A program made the translations under genes and the position numbers. From Taurinivorans muris (GTDB lineage: Bacteria > Desulfobacterota > Desulfovibrionia > Desulfovibrionales > Desulfovibrionaceae), in assembly GCF_025232395.1 (NCBI RefSeq), contig NZ_CP065938.1, positions 372,001 through 436,000 of the forward strand: a stretch of DNA of 64,000 bases, written 5' to 3'. Positions 34,800-43,446 of the stretch are shown here, piece by piece (within the stretch, counting starts at the first letter, position 1; every line of letters starts with the position of its first letter). The notes beneath the pieces are model-generated. The model was not told the origin of the DNA. It saw nothing but the letters and a program-made list of their open reading frames with translations, and did not search any database.

Positions 34800-35777
34800 A
34801 TGAACAAATTTCTCGCTCAAGATGAAGTAGATGCGCTTTTGAACGGTTTATCTGGTGGGGATTTGGAAGTTGAAGCGGAAGAAGAAAATTCCGATGGCAT
34901 TGTTCTTTTCGACCTTGCCAATCAAGATAGAATTATTCGCGGCCGTATGCCTGTTCTGGAAATTATCAACGACAGGTTCGCTCGGCTCTGTACCAATGCC
35001 TTAACAAATACTGTGCGCAAACGTGTTGAAATTTCTCCTATTTCTATTGATATGGCTAAATTCGGGGAATTTATGCGTTCGCTTCCCGTGCCTACCAGTA
35101 TCAATATCTTTAAAATGGAACCGCTGCGCGGCAATGCTTTGATGATTATCGACGCACGTCTTGTTTTCGCCCTTGTTGAAAACGTTTTTGGCGGAATGGG
35201 CACGCAGTCTAAGGTTGAAGGGCGTGAATTCACCCGTATAGAACAAGCCATTGTGGATAGGATCATTCGTCTTGCCCTTGAAATTATGACGGAATCATGG
35301 CGGCCCGTTCATGAAGTCAATCTTGAGCTTATCCGCTCGGAAATCAACCCCCAATTCGCTTCCATTGTTCCGCCGAGCGATGTGGTGGTTGTTATCAATT
35401 ACGAAGTGGAACTTGACAATTCCCTCGGCTCCATGCTTGTTTGCCTGCCTTATTCCACGATTGAACCTATCCGCTCCAAATTGAACGCGAACTATCAAAC
35501 GGAACGTTTGGAAGTCGACCACGCATGGTCCGGCCGTTTAAAAGACAGACTTATGGAAACTCCCGTGGAATTGAAAATCGGCATAGGAAGCACGCAAATC
35601 ACCAGTAATCAGCTGCTTCGCTTGAAAGTCGGCGATATTATCACGTTGGATACCGATATTGAACAATTATTGCCTTGCACCGTCGAGGGCGTTACCAAAT
35701 ATTGGGGTATACCCGGAATAATAAAGGCTAATAAGGCGTTTCAAATCGTAAGTGTCGACGAACCGAGATATTCATAA
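34800..35777 (+). CDS. fliM: Flagellar motor switch protein FliM
   Basis: This 325-residue C-ring protein receives CheY-phosphate and sets rotor direction. The N-terminal CheY-binding peptide is clear (LAQDEVDALLNG). The middle CheC-like domain contains ARLCTNALTN and FGEFMRSLPVPTSINIF, and the C-terminal SpoA/FliN-like domain covers about 250-325 (LKVGDIITLDTDIEQLLPCTVEG). The gene stands alone between its promoter and a terminator rather than in a large flagellar operon. It implies the organism is, or was recently, motile. Confidence 0.95.
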   Translation: MNKFLAQDEVDALLNGLSGGDLEVEAEEENSDGIVLFDLANQDRIIRGRMPVLEIINDRFARLCTNALTNTVRKRVEISPISIDMAKFGEFMRSLPVPTSINIFKMEPLRGNALMIIDARLVFALVENVFGGMGTQSKVEGREFTRIEQAIVDRIIRLALEIMTESWRPVHEVNLELIRSEINPQFASIVPPSDVVVVINYEVELDNSLGSMLVCLPYSTIEPIRSKLNANYQTERLEVDHAWSGRLKDRLMETPVELKIGIGSTQITSNQLLRLKVGDIITLDTDIEQLLPCTVEGVTKYWGIPGIIKANKAFQIVSVDEPRYS

Positions 35778-35800
35778 GACAGTGTTTGGAAATTGAAATA

Positions 35801-35828
35801 AAAAAGTGGCTTTCGGGCCACTTTTTTT
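35801..35828. terminator. Bidirectional terminator between fliM and htpX
   Basis: AAAAAGTGGC and GCCACTTTTT close a hairpin over 6 nt (35801-35826), with A and T runs on the two sides. It serves both converging genes and runs up to the htpX stop codon. Confidence 0.88.
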
Positions 35829-36672
35829 ATCTTGCCATCTGCATAAGGCGTTTAATTCTTTCCTCAATAGGAGGGTGGGTACTGAAAAGCGCCTGCATGT
35901 TTCCCGAATGGAGAGGGGAAACAATGAACATGTTTTCCGTTGCGGGATTGGCATTCAAAGGTATTTTCGCACTGTAATTGTTCAATTTGTTCAATGCGCT
36001 TGCAAGGGATTGCGGGTCGGAGCTGAAATGCGCCCCTGATTCATCCGCTGAATATTCACGGGAACGTGAAATCGCCATTTGGATAAGGCTTGCCGCAAGG
36101 GGTGCTAGGATAATCATCAAAATTGCTCCGACAGCACTAATCGGGCTTGAGTTTTCATTGTCCCTTCCGCCAAAAAGGCTTGTAAAATAAAGCATATTGG
36201 CAAGAGATGTAATGGCGGAGCCTAAAACTGCCGCACAGGATTGAATAAGAATATCCCTATTGGCGATATGGGCGATTTCATGGGCTATGACGCCGCGAAG
36301 TTCATTGGTTGAGAGAATGTGCATAATGCCTTGGGTTACGGCAACGACAGCATTTTCCGGGTTTCTTCCCGTGGCGAAGGCATTGGGGCTTGGGTCCGGA
36401 ATAATGCAGATACGGGGTTTTGGAATGCCTGCGTTTCTTGCCAATTCTTCAACTATTTCATGAAGCTGCGGTGCGTCGCTTCGCTGCAGTTCCTGCGCTT
36501 TATACATTTTAAGCACAATGGAATCGGAAAACCAGTAACTGAAAAAATTGACCGCAACGGCAAAAAACAAGGCGACAATCACTCCTGTTTTTCCTCCGAT
36601 AAGACCGCCTACAACTATGAAAAGGGTTGTCAATAACGCAAACAGCACTGCTGTTTTCATTGAGCTTGTCAT
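35827..36672 (-). CDS. htpX: HtpX-type zinc metalloprotease
   Basis: This 281-residue membrane-bound M48 protease acts in membrane-protein quality control. Two N-terminal helices (AVLFALLTTLFIVVGGLIGG and VIVALFFAVAVNFFSYWF) are followed by the catalytic motif HEIAHIAN near residue 135 and the downstream glutamate in SRSREYSADESGA. GGAG sits 6 nt before the ATG at 36672. It is convergent with fliM and has no operon partner. Confidence 0.92.
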   Translation of the reverse strand: MTSSMKTAVLFALLTTLFIVVGGLIGGKTGVIVALFFAVAVNFFSYWFSDSIVLKMYKAQELQRSDAPQLHEIVEELARNAGIPKPRICIIPDPSPNAFATGRNPENAVVAVTQGIMHILSTNELRGVIAHEIAHIANRDILIQSCAAVLGSAITSLANMLYFTSLFGGRDNENSSPISAVGAILMIILAPLAASLIQMAISRSREYSADESGAHFSSDPQSLASALNKLNNYSAKIPLNANPATENMFIVSPLHSGNMQALFSTHPPIEERIKRLMQMAR

Positions 36673-36769
36673 AACATCTCCATTTGTTTTTTATTTTGAA
36701 TTGTCGTTTCGTTCGTGTTTTATTAAATAAAATATAGCTATGATTTTTAAAAAGACAAGTATTTTCTTT

Positions 36770-37666
36770 TCAGGATTGTTTTTGGTTTTTTTGCTGCATG
36801 AAAATTCCGCCCACAATGAACAACAAGCCGATAATGCTGAGAGGATTGATGTGTTCGTTTAAGATACTGTTCGCCCATAATAAAGCGAAAAAAGGGGAAA
36901 TAAGGGGTATGGTGGCGATTTTGCTTATGCTTTTTGTGTACTGTAAGGCTTTGTCCCAAAGTATGAAAGGAATGGAAAGTTCGATCAGACCTATGTAACA
37001 AGTGGGCGGTATGGCGTCTTGCGGAAGGACAAATGGTTCATTTCTGAAAAAAAGAGTTATGAAACCCAATAGACTTGCTCCTAAAAATCCGAGAAACAAT
37101 TTGATATTGGCGGGAAGTTTCACCGCTGTATTGTAAATCCAATAGACGGCATATAAAATCGTGCTTATCAAAATATAAAAAAGGCTGAGGCTGTTTGCCT
37201 GCATTATGGTTGAAGAGTTGCCCAGACTGATAATGAGAACGCCGGTATAAGCGAATAAAATCCAGAAAATTTCCTTACCGCTGAGTTTCTGTTTAAAAAT
37301 AAAACTGCTTATCAGTGCCAGCATCAATGTCCATGAGTAATTGACAGGCTGGGCGATTTGCACGGGAAGTCCTGCATATCCTATGAAAAGGCTTTGGTAA
37401 TAAATAAAAAGAATGGAGCAAAGCAGGAAACAGGAAAAAAATTGTTTTTTGGAAAGTTTGAAAAGGAGCGCCAATTCCTTATTGATGAAAATATAGAATA
37501 ATAAGATGCCGCTTGCAATAAGCATTGCATAACTAAGAACAAGCAGGGCGCTTGCTTTTGCCAAGGCAAGTTTGAAAGCCGTTGAAACGTTCGACCACAA
37601 TAAGACTGTTCCCAAGGCATAGAAATTTGCTTTTGTTTGGTTCGGTTTTTGAATATTGCTCAGCAT
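36770..37666 (-). CDS. EamA/DMT family transporter
   Basis: This 298-residue protein is nearly all membrane helices, about ten, with the two EamA repeats of the drug/metabolite transporter superfamily. The first repeat runs from about 12 to 140 and the second from about 155 to 290, ending PLSIIGLLFIVGGIFM. The start GTVLLWSNVSTAFKLALAKA is typical. Members export or import small metabolites, and the substrate cannot be read from sequence. It stands alone. Confidence 0.85.
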   Translation of the reverse strand: MLSNIQKPNQTKANFYALGTVLLWSNVSTAFKLALAKASALLVLSYAMLIASGILLFYIFINKELALLFKLSKKQFFSCFLLCSILFIYYQSLFIGYAGLPVQIAQPVNYSWTLMLALISSFIFKQKLSGKEIFWILFAYTGVLIISLGNSSTIMQANSLSLFYILISTILYAVYWIYNTAVKLPANIKLFLGFLGASLLGFITLFFRNEPFVLPQDAIPPTCYIGLIELSIPFILWDKALQYTKSISKIATIPLISPFFALLWANSILNEHINPLSIIGLLFIVGGIFMQQKNQKQS

Positions 37667-37702
37667 GGGAGGGTAAACTTTTATTTTGTTTTATATCGCG
37701 GC

Positions 37703-37745
37703 AAAAAAAGCCCTCTTCATGTATTTTTTTGAAGAGGGTTTTTTC
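37703..37745 (-). terminator. Terminator of the GarR-like dehydrogenase gene
   Basis: CCCTCTTC (37711-37718) and GAAGAGGG (37731-37738) form the stem. On the minus strand it is followed by a seven-T run; T residues also follow on the plus strand, so it may work in both directions. It touches the stop codon of the gene it ends. Confidence 0.88.
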
Positions 37746-38609
37746 TTATTTGGAATATTTGCTGATAATGGCTTGTGTGCCGAGTTCCCCTTGTTTGCTG
37801 TCTTCCATTTCTTGATATATGGAATAGACTTTTTCCAAAACCGGCAGCTGAATATTTTTATTTTGACATTCTTCCAAGGCTATTTTCATGTCTTTGACAA
37901 AGTGTTTGATGAAAAATCCGGGAGCGAAATCATTGGCGCACATTTTAGGTCCGTTATTGCTTACCTGCCAGCTTGCCGCCGCACCGGTCTCAATGGTTTT
38001 GAGCATGGTTTCAGGGTCAATTCCCATGGCTTTGCAATAGGAAATGGCTTCGCATACTCCGGTGGTGTTAGCCGCAACGACAATCTGGTTTGCCATTTTC
38101 ACATGTTGTCCCGCCCCGGCTTTTCCTTCATAAACGATATTTTTTCCCATAGCTTTAAAAATATCTTGGCAGGCGTCAAACGCATCTTCATCACCGCCGA
38201 CCATAATGGCGAGCGTTGCGTTTTTAGCGCCGATATCGCCGCCGGAAACAGGCGCGTCAAGAGCTTTCAGCCCTTTTGCCTTCGCTTCTTCATAAATGCG
38301 TTCGGCAAGTTTCGGGCTGGAAGTTGTCATATCGATAAGGTATGCATGCTGCGGGGCATTGGCGATAATGCCATGGTCTGAAAAATAAACTTCTTCTATG
38401 TCTTTGGGATAACCGATCATGGTGATGACCGCATCTTTGTTTTGAATGCAGTCCTTTATGCTGTCACAAACCACCGCTCCGTCTTTTTGCAAAGCTTCCG
38501 CTTTTGCCCGCGTGCGGTTGTACACACTTACGGAAAAACCTTGTTTCAAAAGATTGCGGACCATGGACGCCCCCATTACGCCTATGCCGATGAATCCTAT
38601 GTTTTTCAT
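37746..38609 (-). CDS. NAD(P)-dependent 3-hydroxyacid dehydrogenase (HIBADH/GarR family)
   Basis: This 287-residue beta-hydroxyacid dehydrogenase uses NAD(P) to interconvert a 3-hydroxyacid and the semialdehyde, as in tartronate-semialdehyde or 3-hydroxyisobutyrate metabolism. GFIGIGVMGASMVRNLL is the dinucleotide motif. DAPVSGGDIGAKNATLAIMVGG is the family substrate signature, and the catalytic lysine is in GQHVKMANQ. GGGAG precedes the ATG. It is followed by its own terminator; the upstream DUF362 gene is close enough (15 bp) for a shared transcript. In sulfonate users this family includes sulfolactaldehyde reductases, but nothing here singles that out. Confidence 0.82.
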   Translation of the reverse strand: MKNIGFIGIGVMGASMVRNLLKQGFSVSVYNRTRAKAEALQKDGAVVCDSIKDCIQNKDAVITMIGYPKDIEEVYFSDHGIIANAPQHAYLIDMTTSSPKLAERIYEEAKAKGLKALDAPVSGGDIGAKNATLAIMVGGDEDAFDACQDIFKAMGKNIVYEGKAGAGQHVKMANQIVVAANTTGVCEAISYCKAMGIDPETMLKTIETGAAASWQVSNNGPKMCANDFAPGFFIKHFVKDMKIALEECQNKNIQLPVLEKVYSIYQEMEDSKQGELGTQAIISKYSK

Positions 38610-38624
38610 AGCGTTCTCCCAGAA

Positions 38625-39737
38625 TCATATGTTGATAAGTTCGTAATCCAAAGAGCCGAGACCGATTTCAGCCGCATGCTCGATTTGATGATAGCCGTGC
38701 GTATACCCCCACTGACGGGTGAATTTATCAATGCCGATACCGTTATTTTCCATCGGTATCAGGCTTTGCGCTTTGGTGACGAGGTCATAGCTCGCTTTAT
38801 CGATAGCGACCGGGTCCGTGGAAGCCAAAATTCCGATATCCGCAATCAACGGTGCGTCGCTCCAAGCCACGCAGTCGCAGTCAGGAGTCACATTCAAAAC
38901 AAAGTTGATATAAATGACCTTTTCTTTTTTATTTTGAACCGCACCGTAAGCATATTCGGCAATTCTTTCGACAAAGGCGTAAAGCTCGGTTTCCCATTCG
39001 GCGGTAATCGCTTTCGGTCCGCAAACGGTTATGCATTCAAAACAGCCGATACATTTGCCGGGATCGGCGTGAGCTGTTTTTTTGCCGTTTTCATCTTTCG
39101 CCATGCTTATCGCGTGTGCGGGGCAAACTTTGGCGCAGCTTGCGCAGCCGATGCAACTTTCCTTATTTATGGAAACTTTTGTTTGGTGCTGGTCGCGTTT
39201 TCCCCAAAAAGAAGCGCAGCCCATGGCGAGATTTTTTATCGCTCCGCCGAAACCCGCCATTTCATGCCCTTTCACGTGGGATAAAACAACCATGCTGTCG
39301 GCGTCATGAATTTCACGGGCGATATGGGTTTCTTTGAAATGCCTGAGATTGACAGGCACATCGATTTGGCTCAGTCCGTTCAGTCCGTCTGCGATAATGA
39401 CCGGAGCATTGACGGTGCATGGGGCGAAACCGTGCGCATAGGCGGTGTTTAAATGGTCGACGGCGTTTCGGCGTGAGCCGCTGTACAGGGTTGTCGTGTC
39501 CGTAAGAAAAGGTTTTGCCTTTTCCTGCTTGACCAAATCAACGACTTTACGCACAAGCTGGGGGCGAATATGGGTATCGTTGCCCATTTCTCCGAAATGC
39601 AGTTTTATCGCGGTTAAATCATCACGTTTTATTATGGAGTTTAAACCAATCGCTTGGCAAAGTTTTTCAATTTTGGCAGATTTGTTGTCTTCTTGCTTTC
39701 TGCAATGCATATCTGCGAAATAAACTTTTGATTTCAT
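38625..39737 (-). CDS. DUF362 protein with two [4Fe-4S] ferredoxin motifs, copy 1
   Basis: This 370-residue protein has a DUF362 domain interrupted by a bacterial ferredoxin module near residues 190-235: CIGCASCAKVCP and CIGCFECITVCG. DUF362 flanks it on both sides (KLHFGEMGNDTHIRPQLVRKVVDL early; DCDCVAWSDAPLIADIGILAS late). The domain has no settled biochemical role; such proteins are common in anaerobes. A close paralogue of the same length lies 9 bp upstream in the transcript, which points to a tandem duplication. Confidence 0.85.
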   Translation of the reverse strand: MKSKVYFADMHCRKQEDNKSAKIEKLCQAIGLNSIIKRDDLTAIKLHFGEMGNDTHIRPQLVRKVVDLVKQEKAKPFLTDTTTLYSGSRRNAVDHLNTAYAHGFAPCTVNAPVIIADGLNGLSQIDVPVNLRHFKETHIAREIHDADSMVVLSHVKGHEMAGFGGAIKNLAMGCASFWGKRDQHQTKVSINKESCIGCASCAKVCPAHAISMAKDENGKKTAHADPGKCIGCFECITVCGPKAITAEWETELYAFVERIAEYAYGAVQNKKEKVIYINFVLNVTPDCDCVAWSDAPLIADIGILASTDPVAIDKASYDLVTKAQSLIPMENNGIGIDKFTRQWGYTHGYHQIEHAAEIGLGSLDYELINI

Positions 39738-39746
39738 TTTTTCTCC

Positions 39747-40859
39747 TTATATTTTTATGAGTTCATAGTCCAATGAGCCCAAACCGATTTTTTCACCGTG
39801 GGTAAAAATATTATAACCATGTGTTTTTTCCCATCTATGGGCGAACTTATCAATGTTTATTCCGTCATTTTCCATTGGCTGCAAGCTTTTTGCACGGGTT
39901 ACGAGGTCGTAGCTCGCTTTGTCGATGGCAAGAGGGTCTGTCGAAGCCAAAATGCCGATGTCCGCAACCATCGGGGCGTCGCTCCATGAAACGCAATCGC
40001 AGTCAGGAGTGATGTTCAGCAGGAAATTGACATAAAAAACCTTGTTTTTTTTGTTTTGTATTGCTGAATAAGCGTATTCCGCAATCCTTTCCACAAAGGA
40101 AGAAAGGTCTGAATCATGTTCGTTGACAATGGCTTTCGGTGCGCAAACGGTTTGACATTCAAAACAGCCTATGCATTTGTTCCTGTCAACGAAAGCATGT
40201 TTGGCATTTTCTTCTTTTTTCATGCTTACGGCATGGGCGGGGCAGATTTTGAGGCAGTTTCCGCATGCTATGCAATTTTCGGCATTGACTTTAACTCTCG
40301 TATCGTGCTGGGCTCTTTTTCCCCAAAAGGAAGCGCAGCCCATGGCGAGGTTTTTTATCGCTCCGCCGAACCCCGCAACCAAATGCCCCTTGAAATGGGA
40401 TAAAACAATCATGGAATCAGCTTCGTAAATTTCACGGGCGATAAAGGTTTTTTGAAAGTATTTTAAATTTTCGACGGGTACTTCCATGGTATTTTTGCCG
40501 TTTAAACCGTCGGCAATGATAATGGGCGCGTTCATGGTCGCAGGACCGAACCCGTGGGCGTAAGCGGTTTCCAAATGATCGACGGAATTTTTGCGGGAAC
40601 CGGAATAAAGGGTGTTGGTATCCGTTAAGAACGGATTCGCCCCTGCCTGTTTTGCCAAGTCCACCACTTTGCGCACCAGCTGCGGACGCAAATGGGTATC
40701 GTTTCCAAATTCCCCGAAATGGAGTTTTATAGCTGTCAAATCATTTTTTTTAATAAAATTATTTATTCCGATATGTTCGCAAAGCTTTTCAACTTTTGCC
40801 GTCTTATTTTCAGCTTCTTTTCTGCAGCGCATATCCGTAAAATAAACTTTTGCTTTCAT
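39747..40859 (-). CDS. DUF362 protein with two [4Fe-4S] ferredoxin motifs, copy 2
   Basis: This 370-residue protein mirrors the copy downstream block for block: LHFGEFGNDTHLRPQLVRKV, then CIACGNCLKICP and CIGCFECQTVCA, then DCDCVSWSDAPMVADIGILAS. The start at 40859 follows GAGGG by 4 nt and gives the same length as the paralogue; a longer frame from 40880 would overlap the LarE-like gene. The two copies differ mostly in surface residues and the first cysteine motif. Function is unknown, probably electron transfer or Fe-S related. Confidence 0.85.
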   Translation of the reverse strand: MKAKVYFTDMRCRKEAENKTAKVEKLCEHIGINNFIKKNDLTAIKLHFGEFGNDTHLRPQLVRKVVDLAKQAGANPFLTDTNTLYSGSRKNSVDHLETAYAHGFGPATMNAPIIIADGLNGKNTMEVPVENLKYFQKTFIAREIYEADSMIVLSHFKGHLVAGFGGAIKNLAMGCASFWGKRAQHDTRVKVNAENCIACGNCLKICPAHAVSMKKEENAKHAFVDRNKCIGCFECQTVCAPKAIVNEHDSDLSSFVERIAEYAYSAIQNKKNKVFYVNFLLNITPDCDCVSWSDAPMVADIGILASTDPLAIDKASYDLVTRAKSLQPMENDGINIDKFAHRWEKTHGYNIFTHGEKIGLGSLDYELIKI

Positions 40860-40869
40860 CGTGCCCTCT

Positions 40870-41697
40870 TCACTTATCAAAATAACCGCTTAATTTTGAT
40901 AATCGTTCAAATTTGATATCAGGTATTTTAGCCTTATTCAAGGCTGTTTGTAAAGCGATTAAATCATTATCCCTCATAGCTTGGTCGTAATGGAAGCAAA
41001 ACGTATCCTGTATGTGCCGAACCCGAAAGTCAGGACTTGGATCGCCGCAAATTTTTGTTAATTCCTTTTCAAAAAAATCTTCAAGTTCGATAAGCCGGTT
41101 CAGCATGGTTTCCTGAATGGGAACATGGTAGGGAAAACGGGTTAAAAAGCAGGGGCGGGCTTTTTGCATATGATTTTCCAAGCCTATTGCTTTGGCAAGT
41201 TCACGGATGTCCTGCTTGGAAAAATTTGCGAGGGCGAGGGGGGATTGTATGGAAAGTTCCTGCAAAGCGGCAAGTCCTGGGCGGTAGGTGTTTTTATCTT
41301 CCGCATGCGTTCCGTCGCATACCGCTGAAGGTCCGCTTTGTTGTTTTAGAATACCGAATGTGTGCAATTTGCAGTGATAACAGCGTGCAGGGTGATTGTT
41401 CCGCACGTGTTCAATTTTCAAGATGTCAACAGGTATTATGGTTAATGGAATGTTTTCCCGCTTGCTCCATTCTTTTAAATATTCCGTTTCCTTTGCGCCG
41501 ACATGCTTGCCCGCGGCATGGAGCAAAGAAAATCGGCAGCCGGTTTTCTTTGCGAAAAAAGCCAGAAAACGGCTGTCCAAGCCTCCGGAACAAGCGATAA
41601 CAAAAGGCGGGGCGAAATTGTGCAAAATTTTTTGCAATAAATAGGCTTTTTCTTTTAATGGCGAAGGGAGATTTTCGGGAAAAATAAGTGTGTTCAT
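40870..41697 (-). CDS. LarE-like ATP-dependent sulfur transferase
   Basis: This 275-residue PP-loop enzyme resembles LarE, which adenylates a carboxylate of the nickel-pincer cofactor precursor and donates a sulfur atom. CSGGLDSRFLAFFAK is the PP-loop. RCYHCK and VCDGTHAEDKN are group motifs, and the sacrificial-type cysteine lies in ARPCFLTRFPYH. No larB, larC or larA is nearby, so the client cofactor is unproven. It precedes two DUF362 genes on the same strand with a gap of 10 bp and is probably their operon leader. Confidence 0.78.
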   Translation of the reverse strand: MNTLIFPENLPSPLKEKAYLLQKILHNFAPPFVIACSGGLDSRFLAFFAKKTGCRFSLLHAAGKHVGAKETEYLKEWSKRENIPLTIIPVDILKIEHVRNNHPARCYHCKLHTFGILKQQSGPSAVCDGTHAEDKNTYRPGLAALQELSIQSPLALANFSKQDIRELAKAIGLENHMQKARPCFLTRFPYHVPIQETMLNRLIELEDFFEKELTKICGDPSPDFRVRHIQDTFCFHYDQAMRDNDLIALQTALNKAKIPDIKFERLSKLSGYFDK

Positions 41698-41820
41698 AGC
41701 TGCAATATAGGATAAGCGGATTAAAATAAAATAACTATTTCTCTCAAAAACTTGCCTAAAAATATCGTTATGTCCGTCCGGCGTTTATTGCATGCCGAAA
41801 CATTTTTATTTGCGTACCGC

Positions 41821-43194
41821 TTATTTTCTAAAGAGTTTTTGCTGCAATTCCGCAATTGTTTTGACATAAAAAGGCGATTTTTCTTCCAATGGGCAAAAAA
41901 TCGGGGCATAACCCAGTTTTGTCGCTTGGTTAAGCCGTATGCCATGGGCGCTGACGGGTCTGATTTGTCCGTTCAAATCCACTTCTCCCCAAAAAACAGC
42001 GCGTTCCGGAAGCGGAATGTCATAAAAAGAAGAAAGCACGGCGGCAACAAGCGCCAAGTCCAGTCCCGGTTCCTGCAAACGCATGCCTCCGCCGACTTTT
42101 GCATAAATGTCGACCTGTCCGAAATTGAGGCGCAGGCGTTTTTCCAAAACCGCCAGCAAAAGGTGCAGGCGGTTGACATCAAAGCCTAAGCCCGTGCGTC
42201 TTGGAATGCTTAAATAGGTTTTTGTGACAAGTGCTTGAATTTCAACCGCAAAAGGTTTTTGTCCGTCAACAGCCATGACAATAGCCGTTCCGGAGAGCGA
42301 AGAATCCCTTGCGCCCAAAAAAAACGTGGATGGGTCTTCAACAACTTCCAGACCTTTTTGCTTCATTTGAAAAACTATCAATTCCTGATTGGGGCCGAAA
42401 CGGTTTTTTAAAACCCTGAGCAAACGGAAAACTTGTTTTCTGTCACCTTCGAGCGAAATGACCGTATCCACCAAATGTTCCAAGAGTCTGGGACCTGCGA
42501 GGTCCCCGTCCTTGGTCACGTGTCCGACTAAAATAAGGGTTGTGTTGTTTTTTTTGCATGCGTCCACAAGTTCCGTCGCGCAGGCTTTCACTTGGCTGAC
42601 ATTTCCCGCCAAGCCTTCCGCCATATCGGAAGAAAGGGTTTGCACGGAATCCACGATTAAAAGGTCCGGGCTTGCCGTTTCGATAATATCCACGATGTCT
42701 TGAACCCTATTGGTCGCAATGGCTAAGAGATTGTCATGGAGAACTTCCAAACGTTCCGCTCTGGCTTTGATTTGCGGCAGCGATTCTTCGCCGCTGGCGT
42801 ATAGAACGGTGTGCGGTTCTTGGGTTTTAATGCATACATTATTTTCAATATATTTTCCGGAAGCGACCGCTCCTGCCAGCTGGAGCAAAAGTGTGGATTT
42901 GCCGATGCCCGGTTCGCCTCCGACTAAGATTGCAGAGCCAGGAACAAAGCCGTTTCCGAGGATTTTATCCAATGCTTCGAGCCCGCAGCCGAAATTTGCG
43001 TGATTATCAAAGCTAGCTTCATGTAACACTATGACTTTATTTGATTTTATCGCTTTTTTTATAAAGGAATTTGTTTTTTTCACCGTTGCAAGTTCAAGCG
43101 TGTTCCATTCCTTGCAATTGGGGCACTGCCCTTTCCACTGCGGGGATTCCGCCTTGCAATTGCTGCAAATATACGTTTCTTTCATTTTTACCAT
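41821..43194 (-). CDS. radA: DNA repair protein RadA
   Basis: This 457-residue RecA-like helicase helps branch migration in recombination. It has an N-terminal zinc ribbon (CSNCKAESPQWKGQCPNCKEW), a Walker A GGEPGIGKSTLLLQ near residue 93, Walker B DLLIVDSVQ, the RadA-specific KNRFG, and a C-terminal Lon-like domain (about 300-457). All parts are present at normal length. It stands alone on the minus strand, divergent to the Rnf locus. Confidence 0.95.
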   Translation of the reverse strand: MVKMKETYICSNCKAESPQWKGQCPNCKEWNTLELATVKKTNSFIKKAIKSNKVIVLHEASFDNHANFGCGLEALDKILGNGFVPGSAILVGGEPGIGKSTLLLQLAGAVASGKYIENNVCIKTQEPHTVLYASGEESLPQIKARAERLEVLHDNLLAIATNRVQDIVDIIETASPDLLIVDSVQTLSSDMAEGLAGNVSQVKACATELVDACKKNNTTLILVGHVTKDGDLAGPRLLEHLVDTVISLEGDRKQVFRLLRVLKNRFGPNQELIVFQMKQKGLEVVEDPSTFFLGARDSSLSGTAIVMAVDGQKPFAVEIQALVTKTYLSIPRRTGLGFDVNRLHLLLAVLEKRLRLNFGQVDIYAKVGGGMRLQEPGLDLALVAAVLSSFYDIPLPERAVFWGEVDLNGQIRPVSAHGIRLNQATKLGYAPIFCPLEEKSPFYVKTIAELQQKLFRK

Positions 43195-43274
43195 ATCAAC
43201 CTCGGCTGTAAAAACTTTAACTATTTTTCCATAAAAATAAAAGGAAAAAAATGATTATAAATAATAATGGGTTA

Positions 43275-43378
43275 TATGCTCAATGCGAAAATATTTAAAC
43301 AAAATTTTTGCAACCCATTTACAAGCAATTTTTTTATTAGTATTACCACAATATGTGTTTGAGCATATTGACATGCTC
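43275..43378 (+). promoter_or_regulatory. Inverted repeats upstream of the dhcA-rnf operon
   Basis: ATATGCTCAA (43275-43284) is perfectly complementary to TTGAGCATAT (43359-43368), and a further half-site ATGCTC (43373-43378) makes the tight palindrome GAGCAT-N6-ATGCTC (43361-43378). A TTGACA-like box overlaps the last one at 43368-43373, but no good -10 box stands 16-18 bp on. The repeated half-site suggests an operator for the operon. Confidence 0.45.
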
Positions 43379-43446
43379 TTATTCACGCATGGTTTCTATG
43401 TATTTTTCAAACTGTGACCATAGGAAACTTTGCAGAGGAGGGTCTT

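Noticed and set aside
37686-38381. 231-residue plus-strand frame
   Set aside because: Antisense to the GarR-like dehydrogenase, whose motifs are unmistakable; it also runs through the terminator.
38442-39284. 280-residue plus-strand frame
   Set aside because: Antisense to the dehydrogenase and DUF362 genes; cysteine and histidine content is a shadow of the Fe-S motifs.
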